A DNA stretch of 26,018 bases from Chromera velia (GCA_018398765.1 JAHBMJ010005779.1:7330-33347); one strand, 5' to 3'. Positions 11,501-19,420 are shown, numbered from the stretch's first letter. Made by a program: numbers and translations. The notes: generated by a model not told the origin, from the sequence alone.

Positions 11501-14098
11501 CTGGCGTCTCTTGCTACTTCCGCTCAATCCCAACCCGCTCTGTCGGTTTGTCCAAAAGTCACCATGCAGCCTGCCATTCCCGGCCCTCGTTGAGGCAGAG
11601 TGTGCAAGTCATGCGAGATTTCGAACGGGAGCTGTACTGCGAAGATGTACGTGCAATCTTTCTTTTCGTTCATCTGATGAGGCCTGTATGTTGCTGCAGA
11701 ACGGAGACACGCCTCTTCTAGTCGCAGCTTTGGACGGCCATGATGCCGTCGTGTCGATGCTTCTTGAGGCAGGGGCGGAGAAAGACAGGGCGAACGATGT
11801 TCGTCTTCTGCAGCTTTCCGAGTCGTCCCCCATTGGATTTCTTTTCCTTAGCCTCTCTTTTTGTCCCATATCGGGTCCCTTTGCTCTTGACAATGTGGAG
11901 TCCCGTTGTTTTGTTTCAAGCATGCATGAGAGATGTTCTTGCTCTGTGTCCTCGTGCTTCCTTCCAACAGCTTGATATATTAATACATGGAGTGTCTTTT
12001 GAACCAGGTCGATTCCCGGCCTTCTTTCAGCAAGGTGGTAAGCGAAGAAGAAAGACGCATGCACGCATTGCTTCCGCTTTACATTTTCTTTCTGCTCGAT
12101 GGAGCCCCGCTCGATTGTGTTGTCTCGGATCACCAACCTTCGACCCCCCTTCTTTCGGCAGACGGTGCAAGTCACACAAATAACAGGAACTGCGGCGACT
12201 CGTAGAAGAATTATGTGCAGTCTTACAGTGTGTGAATATTATAATATTGCATATTGCTGCGGGTGCTCGGATGGACGCCTCTGTACAACGCAGCTTATAA
12301 CGGCCACGATTCACTTGTGTTGGTCCTTCTTGCGGCAGGTGACGAAAAAGACAAGGCAATTAAGGCCAGTCTTTGTTCTTCTTTCCTCATTCTCTTTTCT
12401 AGGCCTCCCGCCCTTCTCTCTTGGCCGCCAGTTGGATTCTTTTCTTCGATCTCACCTTTTTTGTTCAGGTGTGAAAGATACTGTCGCTCCGTTTCTTCTT
12501 TCCTGCGATCATTCTCGGGACAGCTGTACGCCTAGAATGCACCTCGTGAATCTCTTTTCCTCGCATCTACCAGAAGGTCTTAGCGCGGAGAAAGATGAGG
12601 CAGACACTGTCATGCAGTCTTCAATGGAACAGTGATGAGACGGTCTATGTGCAGTTATTGCAGTCTTTCACTGTAGTTTGTGAGTCTATTGATTTCTATA
12701 TGTTGCTGCAGGACGGGAGCACGCCGCTCCTGATTGCAGCGGCACATGGCCGGTGTTGCGTCGTGTCGATCCTTCTTGAGGCAGGAGCCGAGAAGGATAA
12801 AACTGATAGAGTCTGTCTTCTCCTTTTGTCCCTCATTCTCCCTTGCTGCTCCGCATAGGTGATCCGTCTTTCGACCACTCCATCTGTGCAGTGTTTTTTG
12901 GAAATTGTCTCTTTCGGGCCTCTTTTCAGCAAGGGTGTGAGCGGAGAAGGACGAGGCAGGTATTTTTTCGGGTTTTATGCTGAAAAACTTTGAAAGGGAA
13001 TGCTGCCAAGAAGAGAAGTTTGCGATCTTTCACTTTGTCATTCTGATGATCCCTGTTTATTGGTGCAGGACGGGAAAACGCCAATTTACCGCGCAGCTTT
13101 TTACGGGCATAATTCGGCGGTGTCAGTCCTTCTTGCCGCAGGTGCCGAAAAAGACAAGGCAACCAAGGCCAGTCTTTTTCTCGTTTCCTCATTGTCTTTC
13201 CCGAGGTTCCCGCGCTTCTCTCTTCGCCACTGCCAGACGGATCCCTTCTGTTCTCACCGTTTTTGAATCAAGTGTGAAAGGTGTTGTCTCTCAGTTTCTT
13301 CTTTCCTGCGATCCTTCGTTTAGTGTTCAGAAAGCGTAAAGAGAAAAGCAGCTGTGGCTGGTGTTGCCTGTTTCTTTCTGCAGGACGGACGGGCCCCGCT
13401 GTTTGCCGCCGCTGAGAGAGGCCACGACACCGTCGTGTGGACCCTTCTGAGGGCAGGGGCGGAGGTGGACAAGCCAGACATTGTGAGTCCTCTCATCTCT
13501 TCATTATCTTTTTCCCTGACCTCGTTCCGAGGACCTGGTTTGTTGATTTGGGCTTTTCACTCAACGGGAATCTGATTCCTGACTGTCGGAATGCTTCGAT
13601 CGCCTGCATCAGATTCTCTCTCTGCCCATGAGGCTTCCCGTCAAGAGCATGTGTCTCTTGCTATTGACTGCAGTCGCTGTATGCGTACATGTGGTTTCTT
13701 TATCTTTTGCATCACGGTGCTCACAACTGCATGCATGGGAGTAAGCAGATTGCAGACGTTTCCGAGTTCCCCCGATTCCTCTGCATATACGGCGCTTTTT
13801 CATGCAGGAAGGCGTAGCGTCCCGCCCCACCTGTCACGCTTGTCTTGCTTTCTCCGAACTAAGCGCACTACACCGCAGTGTAAGATCGCACGCACTCTAG
13901 GAGTGGGGCGCGTGGACATTTCAGTCAACTGTTTGGTGTCCAAATTAGGTGTACCAACGTGAATTCCCACTCTTAAAATCATCTACACCACAAAACATCC
14001 TGAATGTCTTCCTCTATCCCTGCTTGCAGAATGGCCGCACTCCCCTTGACATCGCAAAGCTGAAGGGCCACGAAGCAGTCATCGCCCTGCTGCAGTGA
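2398..14098 (+). CDS. Split gene: TKL-type kinase - ankyrin - pseudokinase - ankyrin protein
   Basis: Proposed exons: 2387-2590 (ATG 2398), 2955-3035, 3480-3584, 4005 or 4009-4319, 4472-4999, 5492-5593, 5829-5882, 5938-6060, 6574-6678, 6915-7013, 7243-7338, 7459-7650, 7912-8187, 8411-8884, 9260-9361, 9690-9791, 10172-10270, 10513-10611, 10866-10964, 11167-11271, (11401-11487), 11700-11798, 12266-12364, 12712-12810, 13069-13167, 13384-13482, 14030-14098. The product is about 1,300 residues. A catalytically complete kinase and an ankyrin block are followed by a degenerate kinase fold and a long ankyrin array. From the kinase onward every junction is phase 0, which is strong internal support. 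Known TKL-ankyrin proteins act as cytosolic signalling enzymes whose repeats bind protein partners, and pseudokinase folds commonly regulate a linked kinase, as in JAK. The role here is inferred. The main doubts are the true N-terminus, the 3584/4005 junction, and whether two genes are transcribed instead of one. Confidence 0.75.
2955..3035 (+). CDS. Exon: Gly/Glu-rich acidic segment
   Basis: Bounded by tttcttgcag and gtgcgt, phase 1 at both ends. It encodes GAGSAGGDPQGEGGGEGSNE then EFPEMLS, an acidic, probably disordered linker. The coding strand carries four G-runs separated by single bases (2983-3003). Confidence 0.55.
3480..3584 (+). CDS. Exon: pre-kinase linker
   Basis: The acceptor ccgttgcag precedes 3480 and the donor gtgact follows 3584, phase 1 at both ends. 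In the frame carried from the previous exon it reads ENYQSVTSRQLEGSAPPVGL and on to ELGAFKQH with one base left over. The next recognised exon begins homologously at phase 0, so either a small exon is missed in 3585-4004 or the alternative acceptor after 4008 is used. Confidence 0.5.
4005..4319 (+). CDS. Exon: kinase N-lobe (active domain)
   Basis: The acceptor tttgtgcag precedes 4005 and the donor gtcagt follows 4319. It contains the Gly loop GKGGFGHVFKG, the strand-3 motif VAIK (Lys codon 4149-4151), a likely helix-C glutamate in VDRECRPL, and GIPNVCTFF leading into strand 5. Residues ahead of the loop (AIPGL) match VPGL in the pseudokinase exon at 7912, which supports the 4005 boundary. 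Starting at 4009 would join the previous exon without a frameshift. Confidence 0.85.
4472..4999 (+). CDS. Exon: kinase catalytic core (active domain)
   Basis: Phase 0 at both ends, 176 codons. In order: hinge LLVLELCEGDLTKF; catalytic loop KHLDLKQQNVLL (Asp codon 4622-4624; HLD instead of HRD, so a non-RD kinase); DFG in VSDFGLAQ (Asp codon 4754-4756); activation segment with GTLGGGTPCYMAPEQW; and helix F KADVYALGFLLWELLSG. All residues for phosphotransfer are present. The EQW and DVYALG style is TKL-like. Bases from 4838 to the exon end, and 202 bases of the next intron, are duplicated exactly at 8723-9086. Confidence 0.92.
4838..5201 (+). repeat. 364-bp perfect duplication, copy 1
   Basis: From the glutamate codon of APE through the exon end and 202 bases into the intron, identical base for base to 8723-9086, including an 8-G homopolymer. 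Flanks on both sides diverge abruptly. Confidence 0.95.
5492..5593 (+). CDS. Exon: kinase C-terminal helices
   Basis: Phase 0, 34 codons: EIPEELRPLVSCMWRQNAAE then RPTAEECAQFLECP. The W(x)n(A)xxRPT pattern is the conserved helix H-I arginine region that closes TKL and tyrosine kinase domains. Its counterpart in the second kinase copy, 9260-9361, has the same length. Confidence 0.88.
5829..5882 (+). CDS. Candidate small exon (18 codons)
   Basis: The acceptor acagcag and donor gtgcgt bound exactly 54 bases, phase 0 at both ends (DYSCDLGPAESDSLGCFS), between two phase-0 exons. The following intron would be 55 bases with a good pyrimidine tract. No homologous exon is evident in the second module, so it may not be used. 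Confidence 0.4.
5938..6060 (+). CDS. Exon: ankyrin-like N-terminal cap, module 1
   Basis: Phase 0, 41 codons, from PPLFLDSTTKTFHQLLFNRK to ALVKLGLVDVNGRNSD, with donor gttgat. The LVxLGLVDVN ending matches the module-2 exon at 9690, which shares the same boundary, and resembles the second helix and turn of an ankyrin repeat. Confidence 0.65.
6574..6678 (+). CDS. Exon: ankyrin repeat, module 1
   Basis: Phase 0, 35 codons. ETAAHAACRFGEAEGLRILV followed by DAGADLNIQDG fits the ankyrin pattern (TxxHxAxxxGxxxxLxxLLxxGADxN). Donor gtcggt. Confidence 0.75.
6915..7013 (+). CDS. Exon: ankyrin repeat, module 1
   Basis: One complete 33-residue ankyrin repeat in 99 bases, phase 0: HGYTPAHLAAQEGHVEVLRV then LAHAGADLEVRDK. 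Very close to the family consensus. Donor gtcagt. Confidence 0.9.
7243..7338 (+). CDS. Exon: former terminal ankyrin exon, now read through
   Basis: DGRTPADLARWPEVVKFLED then LLTSQRGQMENP, 32 codons, donor gtcggt. The start closely resembles the gene's true last exon (NGRTPLDIAKLKGHEAVIAL then LQ-stop at 14030). It looks like the last exon of the first module, with the stop codon lost or spliced past. Confidence 0.75.
7459..7650 (+). CDS. Exon: inter-module linker
   Basis: Phase 0 at both ends, 64 codons, acceptor acgtgcag and donor gtccgt. The product is polar and Gly/Arg/Ser-rich (ends NVSGWHTGEAAVRQ) with no recognised domain. Its position corresponds to the pre-kinase N-terminal exons of module 1. 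The frame also stays open through the preceding 120-base intron, so that intron could be retained. Confidence 0.6.
7912..8187 (+). CDS. Exon: pseudokinase N-lobe
   Basis: Same position and phase as the 4005 exon. AAVPGLEISETFLPEEGTPG then SVCKG replaces the glycine loop (GKGGFG becomes PEEGTPG). VVVERVV stands where VAIKLI is in copy 1, so the ATP-anchoring lysine is glutamate. The helix-C glutamate is not conserved. SSPNVRKSF matches GIPNVCTFF. Predicted to be catalytically inactive. Confidence 0.85.
8411..8884 (+). CDS. Exon: pseudokinase core
   Basis: Phase 0, 158 codons. SVLLVLESCKSDFTRL matches the hinge of copy 1. The catalytic loop is degenerate (APGVLKLESVLLK in place of HLDLKQQNVLLK), losing both the Asp and the Asn. 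DFG has become GFG (RLSGFGIASS), and the activation segment is about 12 residues shorter. From PPEQW on, the protein is identical to copy 1 because the DNA 8723-8884 is identical to 4838-4999. The fold is kept, but phosphotransfer is not expected. Confidence 0.9.
8723..9086 (+). repeat. 364-bp perfect duplication, copy 2
   Basis: Partner of 4838-5201 at an offset of 3,885 bases. Covers the pseudokinase C-lobe exon end and the start of the following intron. After it the introns share only partial similarity (gccacacc.cttgtctt). Confidence 0.95.
9260..9361 (+). CDS. Exon: pseudokinase C-terminal helices
   Basis: Phase 0, 34 codons, equal in length to 5492-5593: AKLVSWMWRQEVADRPTAAV then IGKELIRL. 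The helix H-I arginine (DRPT) is kept. Donor gtcagt. Confidence 0.87.
9690..9791 (+). CDS. Exon: ankyrin-like cap, module 2
   Basis: Phase 0, 34 codons: GEGETVLHAVRSSDSSTVSK then LVTLGLVDVNWVSE, donor gttagt. It is homologous to 5938-6060 and closer to a true ankyrin repeat (ETVLHxAxxS). Any counterpart of the 5829 exon would lie in 9362-9689, but none with a consistent phase is visible. Confidence 0.8.
10172..10270 (+). CDS. Exon: ankyrin repeat 1 of array (type A)
   Basis: 99 bases, phase 0: VGYTPLHEASEEGDDTVVSI then LVKAGVEVDKADN, donor gtgagt. Type A repeats end in xEVDKxDx and are followed by a paralogous intron starting gtgagtc and containing tcgatccc...cgctcgg. Confidence 0.9.
10513..10611 (+). 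CDS. Exon: ankyrin repeat 2 (type B, GC donor)
   Basis: 99 bases, phase 0: TGWTPLCIAAQKGHDSVVSI then LLAAGAEKDNATK. The 33-codon length fixes the splice point at AAG|gccagt, a GC-AG intron. Type B repeats end AEKDxAxK and share a related intron (tcaagtgtgaaa...tttcttctttcctgcgatc). Confidence 0.88.
10866..10964 (+). CDS. Exon: ankyrin repeat 3 (type A)
   Basis: 99 bases, phase 0: SGSTPLYLAAQYGHDAVVST then LLNAGAEVDKADI, donor gtgagt, acceptor gcgctgcag. Confidence 0.9.
11167..11271 (+). CDS. Exon: ankyrin repeat 4 (type B-like, GT donor)
   Basis: 105 bases, 35 codons: KQGLRTALFIAAEEGHQTVV then SILLAAGAEKDLADR. There are two extra codons near the start compared with its neighbours. The donor is gtgagt, though the following intron is of the B family. 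Confidence 0.87.
11401..11487 (+). CDS. Candidate divergent ankyrin-derived exon
   Basis: Flanked by ttgatttcag and gtgagt, 87 bases, phase 0 at both ends. The 3' end (SAQKDKAYI) matches AEKDKADI of live repeats, and the following intron is type A. The 5' part no longer fits the ankyrin consensus. It is either a relic that still splices or a rapidly diverging repeat. Confidence 0.35.
11700..11798 (+). CDS. Exon: ankyrin repeat 5
   Basis: 99 bases, phase 0: NGDTPLLVAALDGHDAVVSM then LLEAGAEKDRAND, acceptor ttgctgcag, donor gttcgt (weaker than its neighbours). Confidence 0.87.
11985..12060 (+). pseudogene. Decayed ankyrin exon remnant
   Basis: tggagtgtcttttgaacc and cttctttcagcaaggtg resemble 11415-11445 and 12905-12935, and the next 60-90 bases match the type A intron (gctcga...gccccgctcg). 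No usable repeat is left. Confidence 0.3.
12266..12364 (+). CDS. Ankyrin repeat 6 (type B, GC donor, acceptor lost)
   Basis: A perfect 33-codon repeat, LGWTPLYNAAYNGHDSLVLV then LLAAGDEKDKAIK, followed by the GC donor gccagt. Upstream, where sister exons have ttgctgcag, this copy has ttgctgcgggtg with no AG at the boundary. The nearest upstream AGs give out-of-phase or stop-containing exons. The repeat is intact as protein but may be skipped, which keeps the frame. Confidence 0.6.
12519..12606 (+). pseudogene. Decayed ankyrin exon remnant
   Basis: Aligns with 11401-11487 (gacagctgt..gc...ctacc.gaa.gtcttagcgc..agaaaga). It ends SAEKDEADT but has lost the upstream AG (ttctcgggacag) and has an in-frame stop in the alternative readings. 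It lies inside the intron between repeats 6 and 7. Confidence 0.5.
12712..12810 (+). CDS. Exon: ankyrin repeat 7
   Basis: 99 bases, phase 0: DGSTPLLIAAAHGRCCVVSI then LLEAGAEKDKTDR, acceptor ttgctgcag, donor gtctgt. The usual GHD has become GRC. Confidence 0.87.
12895..12960 (+). pseudogene. Decayed ankyrin exon remnant
   Basis: The segment gagcggagaaggacgaggcag followed by gtattt resembles the 3' end of a repeat (AEKDEA) and its donor, without the body of the repeat. It lies between repeats 7 and 8. Confidence 0.35.
13069..13167 (+). CDS. Exon: ankyrin repeat 8 (type B, GC donor)
   Basis: 99 bases, phase 0: DGKTPIYRAAFYGHNSAVSV then LLAAGAEKDKATK, acceptor ttggtgcag, GC donor gccagt. The following intron is closely related to those after repeats 2 and 6. 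Confidence 0.88.
13384..13482 (+). CDS. Exon: ankyrin repeat 9 (type A)
   Basis: 99 bases, phase 0: DGRAPLFAAAERGHDTVVWT then LLRAGAEVDKPDI, acceptor tttctgcag, donor gtgagt. Confidence 0.9.
14030..14098 (+). CDS. Terminal exon: half ankyrin repeat and stop
   Basis: Acceptor tgcttgcag, phase 0: NGRTPLDIAKLKGHEAVIAL then LQ and TGA (14096-14098). A C-terminal capping ankyrin repeat ending the protein. Its homology to the 7243 exon marks the end of each ancestral module. Confidence 0.88.
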   Translation, partial: NGRTPLDIAKLKGHEAVIALLQ

Positions 14099-15400
14099 CT
14101 GAAGCAAGTTTAGTTCAGTCCATTCCAGTGCGGGGGTGTCTGCACGGAGAGGGATGAGAATTGAAAATCATTGATGAGCCGTCTTCAGTGCAGTTCGTCA
14201 CCTTGTTCGTCATAATATTAAGATGGGGGGACGAGTGACTCACGTGGGAGGAAGGTAAAAGGGGGGGCTGATGCATCCGACAGCTATAAGCATGAGCTGT
14301 CTCCTCTCTCGTCAGCACCGATTCGCACCAAGCACGCAAGCAGCAATCGCCTGCATGCCTGTAAACGTTCTCGGACTTTTCTGAGAGAGATCGAGAGGGC
14401 GTTCCATGCATTGTAAACTGCATTGGTGAGGGGAGAGGTTGGAGACTCCCTGAGGCTCCACTCCGCTTCCTAACAGAAGTTTATACAGTCAATAGTTGTC
14501 CTTTCTTCTGCTTTAAGACTTGTGGTCTCTTTAACCCTGCTCTGATCTTGTTTTCTACTTAATTTTAGAGTTTATTCTTTGTTTTTGCAATTTATTGAAA
14601 ATTTTTATTCCTCATCTTGTTTTTCAGCTTCCTAGTTTAGCTTCGCTTCTCATCTTCAATCATATTTGAATCAGCAGATCAGTGTAGCGAGAAGTAAAAA
14701 CCACGAGACCTTAGAACCAGTCAGTGCATCTATTAGTTGCATCAGAGACTTGCATCATAAGTTGCTTGTGCAAAACATAATTCATCAGTCTTTCTAAAAT
14801 AACAATAAATTTGAATTGAATTCAAGCGGTTAAACTATATAGCGGTTAAAGCAAGTGAGCCACTACTTAGGCTCTGGCCAACACAATGCGATTTCACGTT
14901 GAATGCGTCATGCATAGCGATGTCATAGCCTGATCATTGCTGAAAACATTCAAATATAATCATGCCTTAATCTGAAATTGATCAACAATTATGAATCGAA
15001 AAGTACATAAAAAATAAAATTCTATTATCTTACACCATATAGTTCCCAGATTTATCACGCTCACTATCGATCATGATGAGTTCAGCTTTAGATTGACCTA
15101 AGATTTTTAACTAGATGTATGCCGGCCTAGATGCCGGCATATATATGCATTGATATGCATTGCATACAATATTTTCTATACAATATTTTCTTAATATAGT
15201 TACATACAGGCTCTATAGAGAGATGACAATTCAATCTCGTCCGTTTCAGTCCTAATTTGCAGTCACGCCAACGCACTCTAGAATGCATTCCACACAGCCT
15301 GTGACACAGCCTCTGCAAGTAGCAAGAAGCAGAACAGTGAGGCCATATACTTTGTCAACGCTTTGCCAATCTATAGACGGGAGCGACCCGTCTTAGAGCC
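14099..15400. other. 3' flank with AT-rich island, no gene
   Basis: 14099-14500 resembles the gene in composition and is probably 3' UTR. About 14500-15240 is distinctly AT-rich with no ORF of note. It contains an AATAAA (14804-14809), a direct repeat agcggttaaa (14825 and 14841), a hairpin atgccggc/gccggcat (15119-15140), a tandem 14-mer (15165-15192) and a hairpin agacggg/cccgtct (15375-15393). Possibly an inserted element; no terminal repeats were found. Confidence 0.45.
14804..14809 (+). promoter_or_regulatory. Possible polyadenylation signal AATAAA
   Basis: A canonical hexamer about 700 bases beyond the stop, inside AT-rich DNA where chance matches are expected. Protists often do not depend on this hexamer. 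Confidence 0.15.
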
Positions 15401-18400
15401 CGTGTATGATCGAGTATGCATTCAACAAGCCAGAAAAGAGCCCCCCCGGGAATTGAAGGTGAGTCTCACGTGACACATGCATGCATGAGGTCTTTCTTGA
15501 TTGCTAGCTTGATTGACGCGACTTGCAGGGCAATGCTAGAGGACGATGGCGTTCTCCCTGAAACTTTCGTCGTCCTTCTTTCTTTGCCATCCTTTACCAA
15601 AAGTGCTTGTTTTGTGCGTGTGTGCACTCTGGTCGGAGGCACTGGATGATTCTCTCCCTTTTTATGGACGTGTCTCCTCGGAGAGTCGACAGATCGAGAC
15701 GAGATCATACTGACAAGCTGCTTCGCACAGTCATTATCAGCGCCCAACTTTTTGAAACGTTCTTTGATCGAGGGAACACGCGTGCAGGGCAGGATGACAA
15801 GAAGCAGCAAGGACTTTCTTTTTCAATCCAAATTCTTCAAACCGCACGCAGTCCAGAATGAAAGTGAAACGGCAATTACAGCCAGTCACTCAGCCAGGAA
15901 GTGTGGTCCAAGAGCTTTCATCTTTGTTCGCGCTCTCCCCCCTTTTCTCTTGAAGAACTCTACAATCCTTGCCTTTTGTTTTCCTTTTCAGCGTGGAGAG
16001 TGGAGTGTTGTTGTTGTGTCATTTATCACTAGAACGGCCGACCAAAAAGGTATACCAGTGTTCGTTGTGTGCTCCCGTGACCTTCTGAATTGGGGAGAAC
16101 AAAGCCGAGAGCAAAGTACTCAGAGCACTCCCTCAGCATCTTCTTTTTTTTTTCTCCTTCCGCCTTGTCAGAGCAGACCGCTAGTACATGAAGAAAGACC
16201 GACAGACGAACAAAAAACTGCACCAGAAAAGTGCAGAGGAGAGGCCAGCAAGAAAAATGCGGCTCCCTTTCTCTCTGTCCCTTTCTCCATGCAAAACGTT
16301 TCACTTTCAAGCACCAATTTATTCATGCATTCCGTGAACTTTCGGTCATTCCCTTCTGAATGCTCGATCGATCGATCACACTCAGGCATGCAGGTAGGCC
16401 CTCCACCCCCGAAGGCCTCCCTTCATTGAAAGAAAGAAAACTGGCAGCACATTGCCATGTTCAGAAACTACAGCATGCATGCATGCATGCACGATGCAAT
16501 CAATCGGTCAGGCAACCAATCCAGAAAAAGACGCACACAGAACTAACTATTCAATCGGCAGGGCACCACCCCCAAAAATGAGGCACTCGCGCCGAGTGAG
16601 CACAAATCAACGACCGAAAAGATGAACGAATGAATCAGTCGATCATCCAATGAATGGTCCAATAAGATGAATCATCATTATGATCTCTTTCCCTTTTCCC
16701 CCCTCTCTGTTGTAGCCATGTGAGTTTTTCACAAGACCCATTGCAGTTGAAGCAGCGGCAGTCTGTCCGCACATTCTGCTGTTTTTTCGTCTTCACACAA
16801 TTAGTAAAGCAAACAAGCAAGGCTCTTGGGCCTTCCTTGTCTCCCCTTCCATGCACCCGAAGTATGTGCACAAGCGCTTTCTTTGGCACGTTTTTTCCCG
16901 CATGTGTCTCGTTTTTCTTCTCTTGTCGTGTGTGAACGTTTTCTGTGCGGCTGTCTTCTTGTTGGCTGCGCTCAAGGAAGCAAGCTGTGGTGTATTTGAA
17001 ATGGCTTGAACCTCCTCACTTCTTGCGGCCGGCATTTTCCTCTCTTTGGACTTATCGGAGTCTGAGTGATTCATTCAGGTATCTTTCTCCGTGTTGCGTT
17101 ACATGCACAGTGACAGGCAATCCATAAGGTGGAGACAAAAGAAGAGAGGGGCTGCGGGGTGATTCGTCAAAGCTCTTTTGATGTTTCCCTCTTCATCCTT
17201 CTTGCCTGGCCTCTCGGTCCACGCCAAACCGGCTGGCTAACCTTTGCTTGATCAGAAAAAAAGACGGCAAATCCTAAGTCACCAAATAAGTCAAGCGGGG
17301 TTACAGAAAGCACGTGAAAGAAAAAGACGAAACGGATCTGGAAAAAAACAGAACCAACGAGTGCAATCAAGACTCGAAAAAGATCCTTTGCAACTGAAGA
17401 AAGAAAGAGGGCAGGGAGACAGCGGGAGACAGTCCTGCAGAAAAACCGAAAAACGAAAGTGAAGAAAACAAACCTACCTGAAGAAGCAAACACCCAACAG
17501 CCGTTTTTTGCTTCCAACCACCTGAAGGGCAATTCTTCTTTTCATTTTTGTGTGCACCAGATGGGGATCAACAGACAAAAAAGGAGCGCTGCTGGAGACA
17601 GTGCACTAATGACTCGTGAGAAGTCAACGGTCTTCCCACTTTCCATTTTCCTCGTTGTCGATATCTCGCAACGAAGGCATTTGATTTTCCTGCTCAGCTT
17701 GAGAGCACGTTGCTTGAATTTCCTTCACACTGAATGAAGCAGAGAACCAGATGGGGTTTGGTCTACTGCATTCCCGATCACGCGGGGGGATGCTGGAAGT
17801 TTCTTTCCGCTTCTTCTTTTCTTCTGCCTTCCTCATTCCACGTGTCCACTGATTTCTTCTTGCTTCTGTTTTCTTTTTGCATTGCGACTCTTCGGCGTTT
17901 CAGGCCGGTCCAAGAAAGCTCAAACCAGATCTGAACCGAAGAAGCCACCGACTCACTCACTCACTCACCAATTGCGCGTGCCGATTCAAATGGAGGGTAG
18001 CAAAGTGAGCGGATCGAAGGAAGGAAATGAAAAAGGGGGAGGTCAGGAACGAACACAGCAGCCTGGAAGGGTCCCTCTCTGACCCCAACCAAAAGAGGTC
18101 CAAATGCCACTCATCTCTTTCGAAAGAGATCAGCACAAAGGAGAGAGATGACATGAACATGTCCGCAGCTCTCCCTTCGATCGTTCTCAAACCTCTGCAT
18201 GGCACGTCTCAATTAGAGCCCCTGTCCTCCAACGAAATTCGACAACACCGTCTGATGCTATTCGCTTCTTGTTGCCAACTTTCCTCAACGCCAATACAGA
18301 ACGACGAGTGTTTCAAGCAACCCCTACCTCGGCATTCAGAATACACACAGGGGCGGCGAGAAACGTGTGCGCACGCTTGCACGGCGGGAAATGGAAAAAA
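15401..18400. other. Gene-free stretch
   Basis: Several open frames exist (the longest, 15752-16429, opens at a TTG), but none has recognisable domains, convincing splice pairing or consistent composition. It contains a gcatgcatgc tract (16473-16490) and scattered tcat/atga-type tetranucleotide clusters. I see no RNA gene. Confidence 0.5.
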
Positions 18401-18745
18401 CGGCTGTCACACGCGAGCCTCCTGATTCAAAACAAAACGAAAATTGAATCCTTTTGAAGCGCCAAACGGGCGAAAAAAGATATACAAAAAAAGAGAGCGA
18501 CACACTGACAGCAATATGCACTTTCTTTCTGCGTATAAGCCAGAAAACCCCCCAGCAAAAAGCTAAAGACAGTGAATGCCGCTTTTGGAGGCATTCGGAA
18601 AAAATCGTGGAGAAAGAGGCAGTGCAGCTGGCCAGCCCTGAACGACCCGACCCGTAAAGAATGACCAGACAAAATGCCGGTCGGAAAAAAAGAGGAGGAA
18701 CGGAAAGAAAAAAGAAGGACTTTGGGAGTCCCCTGTACAAAAAAA

Positions 18746-18769
18746 GAAAGAAAGAAAGAAAGAAAGAAA
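18746..18769 (+). repeat. (GAAA)n microsatellite
   Basis: Six gaaa units after a poly-A run. Confidence 0.95.
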
Positions 18770-19015
18770 CAAACAGACCACTTTATGTACAAGCTTTGAA
18801 TGACAACAAGAACCATTCGATGTCACCGGAGGCTCTCCCCTTCCCCTTCCCCTTCCGCTTCCCACTCCTGATCGAACTTCTTGGTTTTTTTTTCCTTCTG
18901 CCCGAATCTAACGTGGTCATATTACTACAGGTCTTTCTTGGCTTCCCTTTTCTTTTGTCCCGCTGTTCCCTTACACTTACAGCCCCCCTCCTCACTTTCT
19001 TTATCCTTCCTGACC

Positions 19016-19042
19016 CTCTTCTTCTTCTTCTTCTTCTTCTTT
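19016..19042 (+). repeat. (CTT)9 microsatellite
   Basis: A pure ctt run inside a pyrimidine-rich block. Confidence 0.95.
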
Positions 19043-19417
19043 CATCGTCTTCTTTCTTGTGGCTGAACGAACGTCCAGCTGCATCTCCTTCCTTGAACCG
19101 TCAGGAACAAAAGGCAGACAGCCAATGAAGCTTCACAGGCAGCCTGGCAGCATTGAGTCGACGTCACCAGTCACATCAACAAGTAGCGTAACAAAAAAAA
19201 ATGGAGCGGGGTGGTCTTGAAGGCATAAACACGGACAAACAGACAGTAGCGCCATAGCGACACAACACAGAGCCCCCAGCAAAGAGCCATCACAACAAAA
19301 ACGTTTTCACACACGCACGGAGGCGTCTCCTCTGCCTGTCTTTGGGTTTCGAATGCCCTCCGGTTCTTTTCTTTTGTCGGGACATTGGATTCATTTCGAT
19401 GTGTCAACCGACCGAGA

Positions 19418-19420
<3 letters not shown>

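Noticed and set aside
13591-13962. Open frame in the last intron
   Set aside because: Does not fit the ankyrin pattern and lacks paired phase-0 splice sites. The 13483-14029 interval reads best as one intron.
15752-16429. 225-residue open frame
   Set aside because: Opens at TTG, has no recognisable domain and passes through low-complexity sequence. There is no splice or homology support.
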